Origin: Rhyzopertha dominica
Lineage: Eukaryota > Arthropoda > Insecta > Coleoptera > Bostrichidae
Direction: 5' to 3'
Assembly: GCA_025024175.1 (NCBI GenBank)
Contig: QCXZ01000137.1
Span: 20,150,001 to 20,214,000, forward strand
Length of the DNA: 64,000 bases
Shown: positions 22,163-32,970 of the stretch, one piece after another
Layout: each line of letters opens with the position of its first letter
Position numbering within the stretch: position 1 is the stretch's first letter
The notes under the pieces: model-generated
What the model saw: only the letters and a program-made list of their open reading frames with translations
What the model was told of the DNA's origin: nothing
Databases searched by the model: none
Made by a program: the position numbers and the translations under genes

Positions 22163-22531
22163 GAAACATGCCAAATGATGCAAGTGATATTTCCACTAAC
22201 AAAGTAAGAATATACTATATGTTTACAGCACCTACCTTCTTCAATACATCACGTAAGTTATATTTTACTTATAATCCTTTACATGTTTTTTCTTTTTTAG
22301 AACGTTTCAGCACGACGAAAATTCCAGCATTCTTAAACCCATTAATCAACTTATTGATAAAACACCGCACTTATCATATTTTAACAGCCCGGTGAATAAA
22401 TTAAATTTTTTCGTAAAATACTGCAAACTTGAAAATGTTTCCACACACATTATTAAAGTGATGACGCATCAACACATCGAACAATCCATGAATGAAATAC
22501 TTCAGTTAATACACTTCAACGGTAGTGCATA
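22163..22531 (+). other. Putative two-exon coding module
   Basis: A first exon (22,163-22,252) lies after TTTTTTCAG and ends at GTAAGT. A second begins at 22,301 after TTTTCTTTTTTAG. The 48-nt intron between them is short but possible in insects. Across the splice one frame is open from about 22,201 to the stop at 22,529-22,531 (parts: ILYVYSTYLLQYIT; SSILKPINQLIDKT; LNFFVKYCKLENVSTHI). An alternative frame starts at ATG 22,168 (MPNDASDISTNK) and stops at 22,395. Shortly after, 22,538-22,616 carries a related segment (MDFLIKYCRYENVSIYI), so the core looks duplicated. Unknown function. Confidence 0.35.
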
Positions 22532-22537
22532 AACTAT

Positions 22538-23333
22538 GAAGAACCAAGAATGGACTTCCTCATAAAATACTGCAGATATGAAAATGTTTCGATATACATT
22601 TTGTAAGTAAATACACATCAAAATTTATTTATACTACTTACCTATGTAAATTTTTCTTACAGAAAATTCCATACAAAACAAATTTGGGTGGAAAGTTACA
22701 AAATTACCCAAACGATTCATAAAACTTATACCCAGTCAGATCATTTGATGACCCTAAGAAAGTAAGTTGAGCTGATAATTAGAAGATTTCCAGCAATGCA
22801 GCCACTACATTCGCTTCACCCGATGTCTTCACAGTATATATAGAGAAAAGAACATTACTTACCACAAAACATCGAAAAGTAATAAACCTATGTTCACCAC
22901 AATCATTACAACCCACTAATTTTTTTCTTTACTTTTTTAGAACACCATCCTAACAATCCACGCAACATTACAACATCCGTTAGTCCTACAACATCAGCTT
23001 TCGCCTCCAACAATCCAACGGAATTTGATAACCTTAAGAAAATAAATCGAGCTGATAGAATTCCAACAAGGCATCACCGGTTGCTTTCGCAGTAAATAAA
23101 TAAAATAGCATTAATGGTCCCAAATCAAAAAGGTAATGATTCTATGTTCACCATGTTTATAACCACTATTTTTTTTCAACTTTTTTAGAATACCGTCCTA
23201 GCCATCTACGCAACATCACAACATACGTCAGTCCGACGACCCGTCAACGGTATTCTACAACAACAGCTCTTCACCTTCACCAGTCCAGAGGAACATCATC
23301 GCAGTCACCACACCTTACGGCAGTGTAGAAGTA
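22538..23333 (+). other. Tandemly duplicated exon-like modules
   Basis: The segment ending in IKYCRYENVSIYI has a GTAAGT donor at about 22,612 and a TTCTTACAG acceptor at about 22,661, with a phase-compatible continuation (IWVESYKITQTIHKTYTQ) up to another GTAAGT at about 22,759. Two further modules each start after CTTTTTTAG-like acceptors (about 22,941 and 23,190) and share the motif RNITTxVSPTT. The first reads PRNITTSVSPTTSAFASNNP and the second LRNITTYVSPTTRQRYSTTT, the latter ending at a TAG about 23,331. The DNA around them is a ~280-bp tandem duplication. No homology recognised. Confidence 0.35.
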
Positions 23334-24339
23334 ATTAAAAAACGAAGATTGTACTTAGTTTTAAGGTAATTTCAAAATGTATAAACCCCAAAAATATTAA
23401 CTTTATACTGTTATTAGTTTTAAGGTATTCCAAATTTTATGAATCCAAAAACTTATTAACTTCTTACCATTATATATATTTCTTTTAATTATTAATTTAC
23501 AAACTGATAAAATGAACACCCTACCTAACTTTTTAATCTACCGTTGAATCCCAGATTGCGATTTTTCGCGAGTGACCGGACAGGTCGGACGCTTTAATAC
23601 GCGGTGTTGCCGGATTATGCACTTTTTACGACTTTTCTGGGAAGTTTCATTTCTTCCTTATAACTTAAACGCGACGTCATACGACTTTGAGTGCAGTATA
23701 TTTTTTTGTAGCCTACAACTTGAGGAATACGATGGACCATCCCACTTCCGATTACTGGCCCCGAACTGACACGCGAGGAACGAAAAGCCTTCGGCTTTTT
23801 TCCGTGCCTGGGAGGTCGGCGCGTAGTTCCGACTACCGTATAGCCGCTACAAATTACTCTGTGTGCCGAGCGAGGCCGAATCGCCGAATGCTGAAATCCA
23901 ACGTATATTTTGCCACCGCACCGCGCAACCTAGTGGCTTTGTTATGTNCAGGTATCTGTCTATCTGTATTATATTTTAGCTTTTATTAGATATTATATGG
24001 TTTTACGCTGGGTTCTGTAACATAGGTACCTACGAATGAAGTTCATTTTCATAAGGTTCGTATAGGCATAATACATATAATTAATTGGATGTGGCTAAAC
24101 GTCAGCTATACTTTTTCTATGGCTGTACGTAAGGATTTGCCGTAGTAGTAGTTCCGCCTGCAGACATTTAGCCATTCCGTACATTTAAATAAAGGTCGAT
24201 GTAAAGGGTGTACATACTTAATTCCAGATCGGTATTTACACCATGCAAATGTAATAATTTGAAATAAAATGGGAGAAAATAAAACAAATTTTTTGCAAAT
24301 TTCAGCACTCTATGTAATTTAAGAAGATGTACGAAAATT
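23334..24339. other. No recognised gene; GC-richer block at 23,560-23,950
   Basis: The block has few features apart from a small stem (AAAAGCC/GGCTTTT) at 23,783-23,799. No protein motif was seen. Confidence 0.4.
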
Positions 24340-26391
24340 TTATCCGGACCGTGCAGATATGTTAGCTCCCATGAAGTATAAAAATCCTCAAAATTTTTTA
24401 TTTACGTGTTTGCTTTGTAATATACATTTTAATCAAAAGGGAAATCTTTCATCGCATATGAAAGTTCATAATTTCGTGTTGTCTGATTTCGCTTCAGTGG
24501 ATTCTAGTAGTACTTTTAGCGTGCGTGTGTATGAATGAAAGACGTATGCAAACAACAACAACAACAGTTTATTACTATTTTAAGCGAAATACATTCGAAT
24601 ATTATGTATGTTATCGTGTCGACGGTCCAGAGCGTACTTGCTGGTTGCTGGATTTGCCGGGTACCTGGGCCTTACAGGATGCCCGTGACGTCAGCGTCTT
24701 TGGCTGCAGAACCGCATTTATTGATTCCATAAAATGAATCGGGAGGCTGGTTTTCCCGAGGTTGGAATTTCCAGACCAGCTGTGCGAAGGGCTAACCACT
24801 ACATACTGAAAATCGAAGAAAATCGATAAAATGCCTGGTATGTAATCACTCTGATTCTATAAGGAAGCAGCTAGTGGAACACATGAAAAGATCCCTTGAA
24901 ATAGAATTAAGTTTCAAAGAAATGGAATTTGGCTCAAGAAATGAATTAATGCAGCGGAAAAGCAAAACGGAATCACAACAAACTCCACGTTCGTCATAGG
25001 AAAAAAAACAGAATTTGAAACATAAGAAAGTAACTATCTTTGCTTGCCATAGATCAGGAGATTACATCCCAGGTGGAAAAAAAACACAGGCATCTTAAGA
25101 CACAAGGGTCAAATAAAATAGGTGCTTGTTGCCCGGCTGGTATAAAAATGACAGAACTTTTGAATGATGGAAAGTAAAAATTTCTTAAACGGAATCCCAC
25201 ATCGGACATCAGGTTGAAATAGGCCATTTACTCCTTACAAAAGAGGAAAAGAGGAATCTCGCAACACAGATAGTTGCCAGAATACCATTCGATATACTAG
25301 ACGGAATTAAAGACACAATTACAAATGAAGAATTAAAACGGATTCACCTCGCCACGAAGAAAGATTTATACAACATTGAACACAGCTTTAATTTAACAAA
25401 TGCTGCAGTCCGACAATCGAGTGATGTGTAGAAGCTTTCGTGAATGAAATGCGTCGAGACGGAGATTGCATTTTGTTTTATAAACCCCAAGGAAGTACTT
25501 TGGAAAATAAACCTGAATTGAAAGAAAATGATTTTATCCTCATGCTGATGAATAATTCACAAGCTGAACTGCTAATTAAGTACGGTTCGGATTGTGTTTG
25601 TTTAGATGGGACCCACGGGCTTAATAATTATAATTTCGAACTGAGTACCCTGCTTGTCTTAGACAATATGAGGAAGGGTTTCCCATGTACCTACATGATT
25701 TCAAACAGATCTGATAGTGACATTTTGAAACTTTTTTTTCTCGAAGTAAAAGGGAAAGTAAGTGTGATAAATCCAAAAACATTTATGTCGGATTTGGCAA
25801 ATTCATTTTACAACGCCTGGACTAGTATCATGGAATTTCCTCAAAAAAGGTTAAAAGCTTCTACTACATGAAAAAAGGTCAATTTATTGAATGTTTAATG
25901 TTTTCGATTATTTTGCACATGGTATGTCGACCATTACCTGCAGAGAAAATCAAGTAAGTTTTCATTTAAATGTAGATACAGATTTTATATATGTATAACA
26001 AAAAATATCCATGTTTTGTTTAAGGTGGCGATTTATAAACAACTACGGGTATTATTGGAAGAGAGAGATACTGCATCATTTGAAACAATGATAATAAAAC
26101 TTTGCGAAAATCCCTATCCAAGCTTGAAAAATTTTGTGGATTATTTTAAAGAAAACTATATCAATAATAGGTATCAGTGGGCTTACTGCTATCGACTTCA
26201 TGCTGGTACTAATACCAACAGAAACTCAACGGAAAGTTACTCCAAATGCCAAAATTATAGTACAGAGAAGATTATTTTCTACGAAGAAGGCTGCTTCAAA
26301 GAAGAAATTATTATCCCTTACAAAGACACATCAGATGGAGGTGCAGAAAATTGCAATGGGGCTATCGCAAAATAAAGTTTTTTCTTCCTAG
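24340..26391 (+). pseudogene. C2H2 zinc finger-MULE transposase relic
   Basis: The relic starts with one C2H2 finger (C at 24,407 and 24,416, H at 24,455 and 24,467; spacing C-x2-C-x12-H-x3-H). An unrelated ~300 bp stretch follows (about 24,520-24,830). Later pieces read KVTIFACHRSGDYIPGG, EIGHLLLTKEEKRNLATQI, HLATKKDLYNIEHSFNL, then the open frame 25,440-25,871 with VCLDGTHGLNNYNFEL (first Asp) and MSDLANSFYNAW (second Asp). After a gap comes YFKENYINNRYQWAYCYRLH. This is the usual order of an invertebrate zinc finger plus Mutator-like DDE transposase, also known in domesticated genes. The segment bearing the third acidic residue is missing, and several stops are present. Confidence 0.7.
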
Positions 26392-26455
26392 CTTATTCAA
26401 AACAAGTGAGCAACTATTATCTACTTTTTTCTAATTCTACTTACTGTATTTAATA

Positions 26456-27355
26456 TCAACCTACGACATTTCGTTCCAAAACTTACAAATAAATTAGATT
26501 TAAATATCGAGCAGATTGCAAATAATTGTGAAGTGTGTGCGAAATTTGCAAACAAACCGCAGAGAGCTCCTTTAGTTGTTTTGAGATGGCCGCAACAAGC
26601 TTGGACTAGATTGCATACTGATTTTTTCGGACCCTGTTGTAATAAATATTTTTTAGTGGTTGAAGACGATACTTCAAAATAACTAGAGTGTTTTGAGGTA
26701 AATAATGACTTCTAATATAGTAATAAAGATTCTACGCAGTCTTTTTGCTCGATCTGGACTTTCACCGGAAATTTATTCAGATAACAGCACTGCATTCACA
26801 TCCGAACGATATCAATTTTTTTTATCACAAATGGAATCAAGCATTCGAGTGGTGCTTCCTATAATCCAGAAACGAATAGACAGGCCGAAAGTGGGGTCAA
26901 ACTTTTTAAAAATGCTTTACTGGAAGGAAAAGCAGATAGTATAGATGATGTCAATTTAGTGATAAAGAGATTCTTGTTTCAATATCGCAATTCTGTTCAT
27001 TCTAAAACTAGGGTGAGACCTGCTAAATTGTTGATTGGCAGTATTTTGGTCCTAAATTTGATCTCATGTTACCTTCAACAAAGGAAATTGTGTGTGTTCA
27101 ATAAGAAAAGCAAAAACATTATTCTAAAAGCAAAGTTATCTTGGCTTCGATGTAAATAGTAAAGTATGGGTTCGCGACTATAGGGAAAATATGCCTAATT
27201 GGTGTAAAGCAGTCATTCATAAATTTATTGGTCCAAGAACTTACACTGTTTGTGTTCAAGACGGAATTAAATGGAAACGCAATTTCAATCAAATTAAACT
27301 ATGTAATGATGAAAATCTAGAGAACCAGCATCAATTATACCAACCTCCAAGTTAA
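26456..27355 (+). pseudogene. Ty3/gypsy integrase relic
   Basis: Pieces in changing frames give a gypsy integrase: NCEVCAKFANKPQRAPL (the CxxC half of the zinc site), WPQQAWTRLHTDFFGPC (first Asp in HTDFFGP), YFLVVEDDTSK, then IYSDNSTAFTSERYQFFLS (second Asp), and SGASYNPETNRQAESGVKLF where the catalytic Glu follows RQA. RFLFQYRNSVHSKTRVRPAK is the strongly conserved C-terminal part. After another shift, a tail around KVWVRDY and GPRTYTVCVQD ends at a TAA at 27,353-27,355. Three or more shifts. It starts ~65 bp after the MULE relic, and no LTRs were found. Confidence 0.75.
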
Positions 27356-28496
27356 TCTCTGATGCTTTCTTGCATGAGCCAGATGCTAGTTCTAGTAATG
27401 TTAATTCCAAAAATTTAGTTTTGCGAAGGCGAAGTTAAATAAAACCACCTGATCGCTATCAAGCTATCTAAATATGTTCATTAGCCTTTAATTGTTTTAA
27501 TATTTTTGCAATACTTCAGATATGTAAATCTTGCTTTGTAACCTGAACTGTAATTTATTATGTTATGTTTACCTTGTTACTAAGATATGTTCTATTACTT
27601 CCACATCCAACGGATGGGAATTATTGTATCACGAAAAAAATTTTCAGAAATTTTTATTTGCTCAATCGCTTTAAAATGGTCGAAAACGCAAAAAAACAAA
27701 ATTTGAGCAAAAACAAATTTCTTGTCTGTGTGTCTGTGGTATTGTTTATGGAGACGATAACGTTCGAAAGACTTAATATATGAACTTGAATTTTGGTACA
27801 CGTATAAATCTCAACTACCCAAAGCGACCTATTGTTTGTGGGGTAAGTAAGGTATCGGGACGGGGGTGAGATTGGAGGGTAACTACCCTTCTTGCAAATT
27901 TTTATTTTTTTATATTTTTTCGTTTTAGTATGTCATTAGTAGTATAACTGCGAGTACTATAAGCTTTTATAAATTTTCGGTACAGCAAACTGTTTAGAAG
28001 ATATTAGCAAAAAAGCGTCACTTAAAGAAAACGGTTTTTCTTAAATATCTCCGAATATATTTAATATATTCAAAAAATGAAAATGCCATCAGATAGGAAA
28101 TAAAATTTCTCACAAAAAGTGTTAGAAAACTTATCCAAAATTTTGACATTTTCGAAATATTTTCAAAAAAGCTATTTTGGACCCTGCTCGTACGATTTTT
28201 TAAAATTTTGGTATTACATAGAAAATCAAATTTCTGATCAGAAAGCGCTCTTGTATTTTTTTGTTAAGTTTATAATTTTGAGTTATTTCGAAAAAGCGAT
28301 TTTTAAAATGTATATATTTTTGCTAATGTCACGAGGACTGTTTGTCTTAGAAAAAATGTGTAGAGAGAAAAAATGCTCAAAACCTGATTACTAATCGTAT
28401 AGTATAAAAAATAAAAACGTAAATGTCATTTTGACAATTGGATGTGGAGGTATTGATCCAATTTGCAGCGGTCTTTTTCTTTACGGATGAGATGTT

Positions 28497-28498
<2 letters not shown>
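27356..28498. other. AT-rich DNA, nothing assigned
   Basis: No protein motif in any frame. The right end leads into a (TA)n tract. Confidence 0.5.

Positions 28499-28547
<49 letters not shown>
28499..28547. repeat. (TA)n microsatellite, left part
   Basis: An uninterrupted TA run that continues on the right of the mariner at 29,910-29,954. The element inserted into this tract. Confidence 0.9.
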
Positions 28548-29906
28548 NAGGGAGNGNCAGAAATACCTGATGGTTTTTGTTTGGGCACAGTACGGCAGTC
28601 GAGTGGAGGGGGGTGGTGGGGAGCGCGGCGTTCTCAAGGCCACTCGAGGGAGTTTCAGTTGCCATGGAGCAGTGGTCCAGTGAACATCGTGCGTTCGTCG
28701 TTGAGACGTATTTTAAAAGTGGGGATTCTGTTGTTGTTACACAACGACAGTTTCGCAGACATTTTCATGTGGGTAGTAGGGGACAAGTTCCATCCCGTAA
28801 CACCATTAAGTTGTGGGTCAAGAACTTCAGATCAACTGGTACAACATTAAAACAGAAGCCTGGAGGACGCGCAAGGTCAGTGAGAACGCCGGAAAACGTT
28901 GAGCGAGTGAGGCAAGCCGTACTGACTAGCCCGCATCGACCCGCGCGTAGACAAGCTGCTGCTCTTCGAATGTCCGACAGGTCAGTGAGAAGAATATTGC
29001 ACGAGGAGCTACACTTTCATCCTTATAAAATTGCAATTGTTCAACAGCTGAAGCCTCATGACCACGCTAATCGCCAGAGTTTTTCAGAAATAATGATTGA
29101 TTTGATGGATGATGAAACAATTCTTTTAATGAGTGATGAGGCTCATTTTCATCTTGATGGGTATGTGAACAAACAAAATTTTCGCTACTGGTCAGTTACT
29201 AACCCACAAGAGTTACATGAACGCCCCCTGCATAGTTCTAAAGTCACAGTTTGGTGCGGGGTTACTAAGAAGTGTGTTATCGGGCCGTACTTTTTTGAGG
29301 AAGGAGGGCGAACAGTTACGGTAAACCAAGAACGTTACTTGAGAATGTTGGACACTTTCTTAATTCCTGAACTCAAAAGAAAACGTATTGGTTTAAAGAA
29401 GATGTTGTTCCAACAAGATGGAGCGACTGCCCACACAGCAAATGCTGTAATGGATTTTTTGAGGATGAAGTTTGCAGGCCGCGTCATCTCTCGCAACGGC
29501 GACATCGCTTGGCCCGCTCGTTCCCCCGATCTGAGTGTTTGCGACTTTTTTCTTTGGGGTTACCTCAAATCGAAAGTGTACGCAAACAAACCCCGTACAC
29601 TAGAAGACTTGAAAGAAGCTATTAGGCAAGTGGTTGCGTCTATATCAAGGGACATGCTGAGTAAAGTGTATGACAGCTTTGCTGCAAGACTTGAAGAATG
29701 TATGCTGAAGAATGGCCACCACTTGAAAGACGTTATCTTTAAGTAATGTAGCCTTCGTGTTTTTTGGGACTACATAATGTTACATATTATGTTTTTCGCA
29801 GTTTTTGCCTCTTTTTACTGTTCTTAATATATAATAAATATGCAAAAATGTTTATAAACATTGGAGTTATTCTTATTTAAAAACCGTCAGGTATTTCTGC
29901 CGCTCC

Positions 29907-29909
<3 letters not shown>
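28548..29909 (+). mobile_element. Complete DD41D mariner element
   Basis: The left end (with a few undetermined bases) and the right end are inverted copies over about 30 bp, sharing GGCAGAAATACCTGACGG on the right in reverse complement and CAGAAATACCTGATGG on the left. TA flanks both ends, but these lie in a TA microsatellite, so the exact duplication cannot be told apart. The interior has one uninterrupted transposase frame, and the size of 1,362 bp is usual for a full-length element. Confidence 0.85.
28664..29746 (+). CDS. Mariner-family transposase, DD41D, intact
   Basis: 360 codons from ATG 28,664 (MEQWSSEHRAFVVETYFKSG) to TAA. The upstream in-frame sequence is open but overlaps the terminal repeat, so I prefer this start. 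Residues 1-110 hold two helix-turn-helix-like parts (TIKLWVKNFRSTGT and ALRMSDRSVRRIL) that would bind the terminal repeats. The catalytic Asp residues are 158 (LMSDEAHFHL), 252 (FQQDGATAHTA) and 294 (SVCDFFLWG), with 41 residues between the last two. Cut-and-paste integration at TA is expected in the nucleus. No stop or shift is present and the length is normal, so the protein could be active. Expression cannot be judged from sequence. Confidence 0.85.
   Translation: MEQWSSEHRAFVVETYFKSGDSVVVTQRQFRRHFHVGSRGQVPSRNTIKLWVKNFRSTGTTLKQKPGGRARSVRTPENVERVRQAVLTSPHRPARRQAAALRMSDRSVRRILHEELHFHPYKIAIVQQLKPHDHANRQSFSEIMIDLMDDETILLMSDEAHFHLDGYVNKQNFRYWSVTNPQELHERPLHSSKVTVWCGVTKKCVIGPYFFEEGGRTVTVNQERYLRMLDTFLIPELKRKRIGLKKMLFQQDGATAHTANAVMDFLRMKFAGRVISRNGDIAWPARSPDLSVCDFFLWGYLKSKVYANKPRTLEDLKEAIRQVVASISRDMLSKVYDSFAARLEECMLKNGHHLKDVIFK

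Positions 29910-29954
<45 letters not shown>
29910..29954. repeat. (TA)n microsatellite, right part
   Basis: Continuation of the TA tract interrupted by the mariner element. Confidence 0.9.
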
Positions 29955-29956
<2 letters not shown>

Positions 29957-29963
29957 CATCTGG

Positions 29964-30235
29964 CAGTGGCGTAGCCAGAAAGGTGCCTTGGGGGGGGGGG
30001 GGGGCAAAGCTCCATACACAAGAAAAATGTTAAGTACAAACAAGAAAAAGCAGAAGAGGTGTGACTTAAATTTTAATATTTAATTTGCTAAAATGTTTAT
30101 TATACAACAAACCAATAGTTTGCAACAAATGTGTACCGTTAAATGTAAAAAACTGCTATTCCATTATCAAATTAATTTAGTTCCTGGGGTGGGGGGGTAA
30201 TTGCACCTCTGCTTCCCCCCTTGGCTACGCCACTG
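29964..30235. mobile_element. hAT-type MITE (copy 2)
   Basis: A 272-bp element with perfect inverted ends (CAGTGGCGTAGCCA and TGGCTACGCCACTG) and a perfect 8-bp target duplication, GCATCTGG, at 29,956-29,963 and 30,236-30,243. A long G run near the left end matches a C run near the right, as in copy 1. Non-coding. Confidence 0.9.
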
Positions 30236-30243
30236 GCATCTGG

Positions 30244-30810
30244 TATCCAAGGAAAAAGTATCAATATTAGGTACGATTCGAACAGTGCGAGCCTNGCATT
30301 TAAGCTGTATTGAACTATTTTAAATAAATATTTGATTCACGTGTTCTCCGTGTTTTGCTCCCGAGATAAAAACATAACAATGACCTTGTATCCTCGACAA
30401 TAGACTGATCTGTTTCGGTGGTCTCAATAAAGCTCTTTTTAAATCTTATGTTACCTGAAAACAAAACCTTAAACCTGATGTATGGATGGTCATCGCAAAA
30501 TGCTATGGCAACACTGTTGGATCTCATGTTATACGCTACTTATCAAACTTATACAAATTCGGATCTCATCTCATCAGAACGTGTCTTACGTGACACCGTA
30601 ATGAATCCTTAATCACAGGAAGACGTGACAACAGCGCAAAATGAAACTAACAAGCAATAACTTACAACACCATCATTGTTAACAATTGGTATTGAAACAA
30701 ATTTGAATTTAAGCAAATATTTCCGTTCCCATTTTTTAAATCGGATGAGAAGTTTATATCGCAGCATCGCCACGATGGCGCGGCGCCCGGTTCCGCGCTA
30801 CCTATGCGAT
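30244..30810. other. No recognised gene
   Basis: Two ORFs of about 63 codons are present without known motifs. I do not call them. Confidence 0.4.
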
Positions 30811-31880
30811 GTACTCTCAGTTGCAATATTCATGCAACCACATAAGGGGCAACCCTCTACACTCTAAATTTAGTACCTTTTACCACCAAACGATGGGGCA
30901 AGCACAGTATCCCTATTGAGCAACAATTTCCGGTTTTTATGCAACCCAACATTACCACATTTGAATATCTGCAGGGTTCAATGACAGGTAAGATCTACCC
31001 TCGGATCTACCTGTTTTTACTATTACACCCAATATAACCAGACCAGCCCAACCGGTGCGGTATAGCTAGGAATATGAAATTAGAATTCCAAATGGACAGA
31101 TACAAGGCTTGTAGGTATAAAGGGTCGGCGTGAACGATATTCAATAGCAATTACCTTCATTTCTAAACTCTTTGATGCATGCCTATTTAATAAACCGAAA
31201 TATGTAAAATGTTAAACTTATTAAAACTTGAAACATTACAGTTATTATTATATTATTGATAAGATGATTCACTTAATACCGCGGAATCTGTCAACTTAAG
31301 TCAATGAAACAGTTTTTCTTCTCTATTTTAAACTAAAGTCAACTTTGTTACTTAAAGTTACTTTTGTCATCATAACCAAGTTGATTTTAGCTAATATCAA
31401 ATTTAAAAAAATAACTTTTAGATACTTATATCGAATTGTGGTAAGTCATTTATTTCGGGTACAAAATTTCTCCACGTTTATTATTTTAGCACAGGTTTAA
31501 TAATAATATATGAAAAGAGGACCGTGGTTGCAACTTGTCAATTTTTAAGGGTACTGAAAAGATGAGTTACAAATTACAATTAATGTGTGTATATACGTGT
31601 TCGTTGGGATATAACGACAGTAACATATTTTGATGTCACTAAAAGCTGCTTTGCCTTGATTTGTGTTCGATAAATTAATTTAAGTATCCTAATTTGGTAT
31701 ATGTATACAGCGGCGATATTTTGTCGCATAAGTAGAATTACTTCGATGTGGTTATGCAAGGCAACTTACTTATATCTATTTTAACAATCTACATATCCGA
31801 TAATTAAATATTTAGAAAATTCAGATATTATTAAAAACTTTTAAAGTACCTAATGTTTCAAAATACACCAAATATGGCAA
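30811..31880 (+). repeat. Left arm of a ~1 kb inverted repeat
   Basis: It matches the reverse complement of about 37,560-38,532. Shared landmarks in order are AGTATCCCTATTGAGCAACA, GTAAGATCTACCCTCG, AAAGGGTCGGCGT, AAACTTGAAACATTA, AATCTGTCAACT and GGTATATGTATACAGCGGC. Identity is high in the outer 330 bp and falls inward, with indels. The arms may be terminal repeats of one large element or two opposed copies of a dispersed repeat. Confidence 0.7.
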
Positions 31881-32260
31881 ACAAAATGTAATAAAGTAAA
31901 AAGCAAATACATTTTCTCTAACCTCGTGTAAAATAGTAGCGTAGAAAAAATCTTATACCACAATGAAAGTATTGCTTCGAAATGCATGCAATAGTATGGT
32001 GTGGATGACTACATATAAAGCACATTATTTATAACAATTGCCGAAACTACAGTACTGCAATATTGTAAACATTTTAACTGAAAGGTTTAATATATCGTTC
32101 AAATTATTAATGGATAGTATCAACGAATTAGCTATTATTATTGGCGGGATAATTTTGTTTATGTCGAATAAGGATGTTTCTTGCATGGTTGCTAATTAAT
32201 TGTCCACATCTAACAGAATATTTATAGTTAACATTTTTTAGAAGGTAGGGTCAATGAGTC

Positions 32261-32900
32261 AGTAGTCGGACAAACCCCAGTGGTCGGACAAAACGTATTT
32301 ATCGTGAAATAATTTCGAAACGGGGTTCAGTATTGCGTCATCGACTTAAAAATTCAATTCTGCTATCCCTTCCACTTAATTTTAGAATGTTTGACTTGCC
32401 GAAGTTGTCACCCTGAAAACGTTAAAAGCGCGCCAAAGTGACTACCTATTTGTGCTCCCCAGTTTTTATGTGTGGAAGATAGGAATAAGGCATTTTTAAA
32501 GTAAGTATAAAAACTTAATATGTAACTTATGACGTTCTAAATATTCACGTATATAAAAAATAGTCTATAAATTTGCATTTAAAACAATAAAAAACGCGAT
32601 TTTTAAATATTTTAAGGTTAATTTTAGGTGTCCGGTAAACTGGTATATTATTTTGTCATAACTCCAATAGTCGGACACGTGTCCGACTACTGGATAGTTA
32701 AGAACTTTTTTTTTGTCTCTTTCTTGCCTATTGGTAAACATATAAGTTCATCTCTATTTTTATTACATGCAATGGAGAATAGTTTTAGGTCATATTCAGT
32801 GGTCGGACAGCAAAAACACAATACAGGCGTAGAAAAAAAATAATAAAATCTGTCCGACCACTGGTAAATATCAAATTTAATGTGCTTCAAAGGCCGGACA
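32261..32900. repeat. Subterminal GTCGGAC repeats, left cluster
   Basis: Copies of AGTAGTCGGACA and variants lie at 32,261, 32,279, 32,798 (plus), 32,851 (minus) and 32,894 (partial). A 30-bp near-perfect palindrome of two copies lies at 32,664-32,693 (centre GGACACGTGTCC). They are probably transposase-binding sites. Confidence 0.7.
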
Positions 32901-32968
32901 CTATCATTTTTTCGACGTCCGTTTGAGATTTTAAACTCATTTTTTTTGTTTTTTTGTTTGATTTTCAG
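32501..32968 (+). promoter_or_regulatory. Candidate 5'-UTR intron of the pogo gene
   Basis: A GTAAGT donor at 32,501 and a strong pyrimidine tract ending TTTTCAG at 32,968 place a possible splice acceptor two bases before the ATG. If used, the intron would carry most of the left subterminal repeats. Inferred from consensus only. Confidence 0.4.
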
Positions 32969-32970
32969 GC

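Noticed and set aside
22204..22228. Reading GTAAGA...TTTACAG as an intron that makes a 24-nt micro-exon
   Set aside because: The intron would be only 25 nt, too short for spliceosomal removal. I treat 22,163-22,252 as one exon-like block.
23783..23799. AAAAGCC-TTC-GGCTTTT hairpin resembling a bacterial terminator
   Set aside because: The context is a eukaryotic genome, and such short stems are expected by chance.
28119..28394. 91-codon ORF
   Set aside because: Low-complexity Phe/Tyr/Ile/Lys-rich reading of AT-rich DNA, with no motif.
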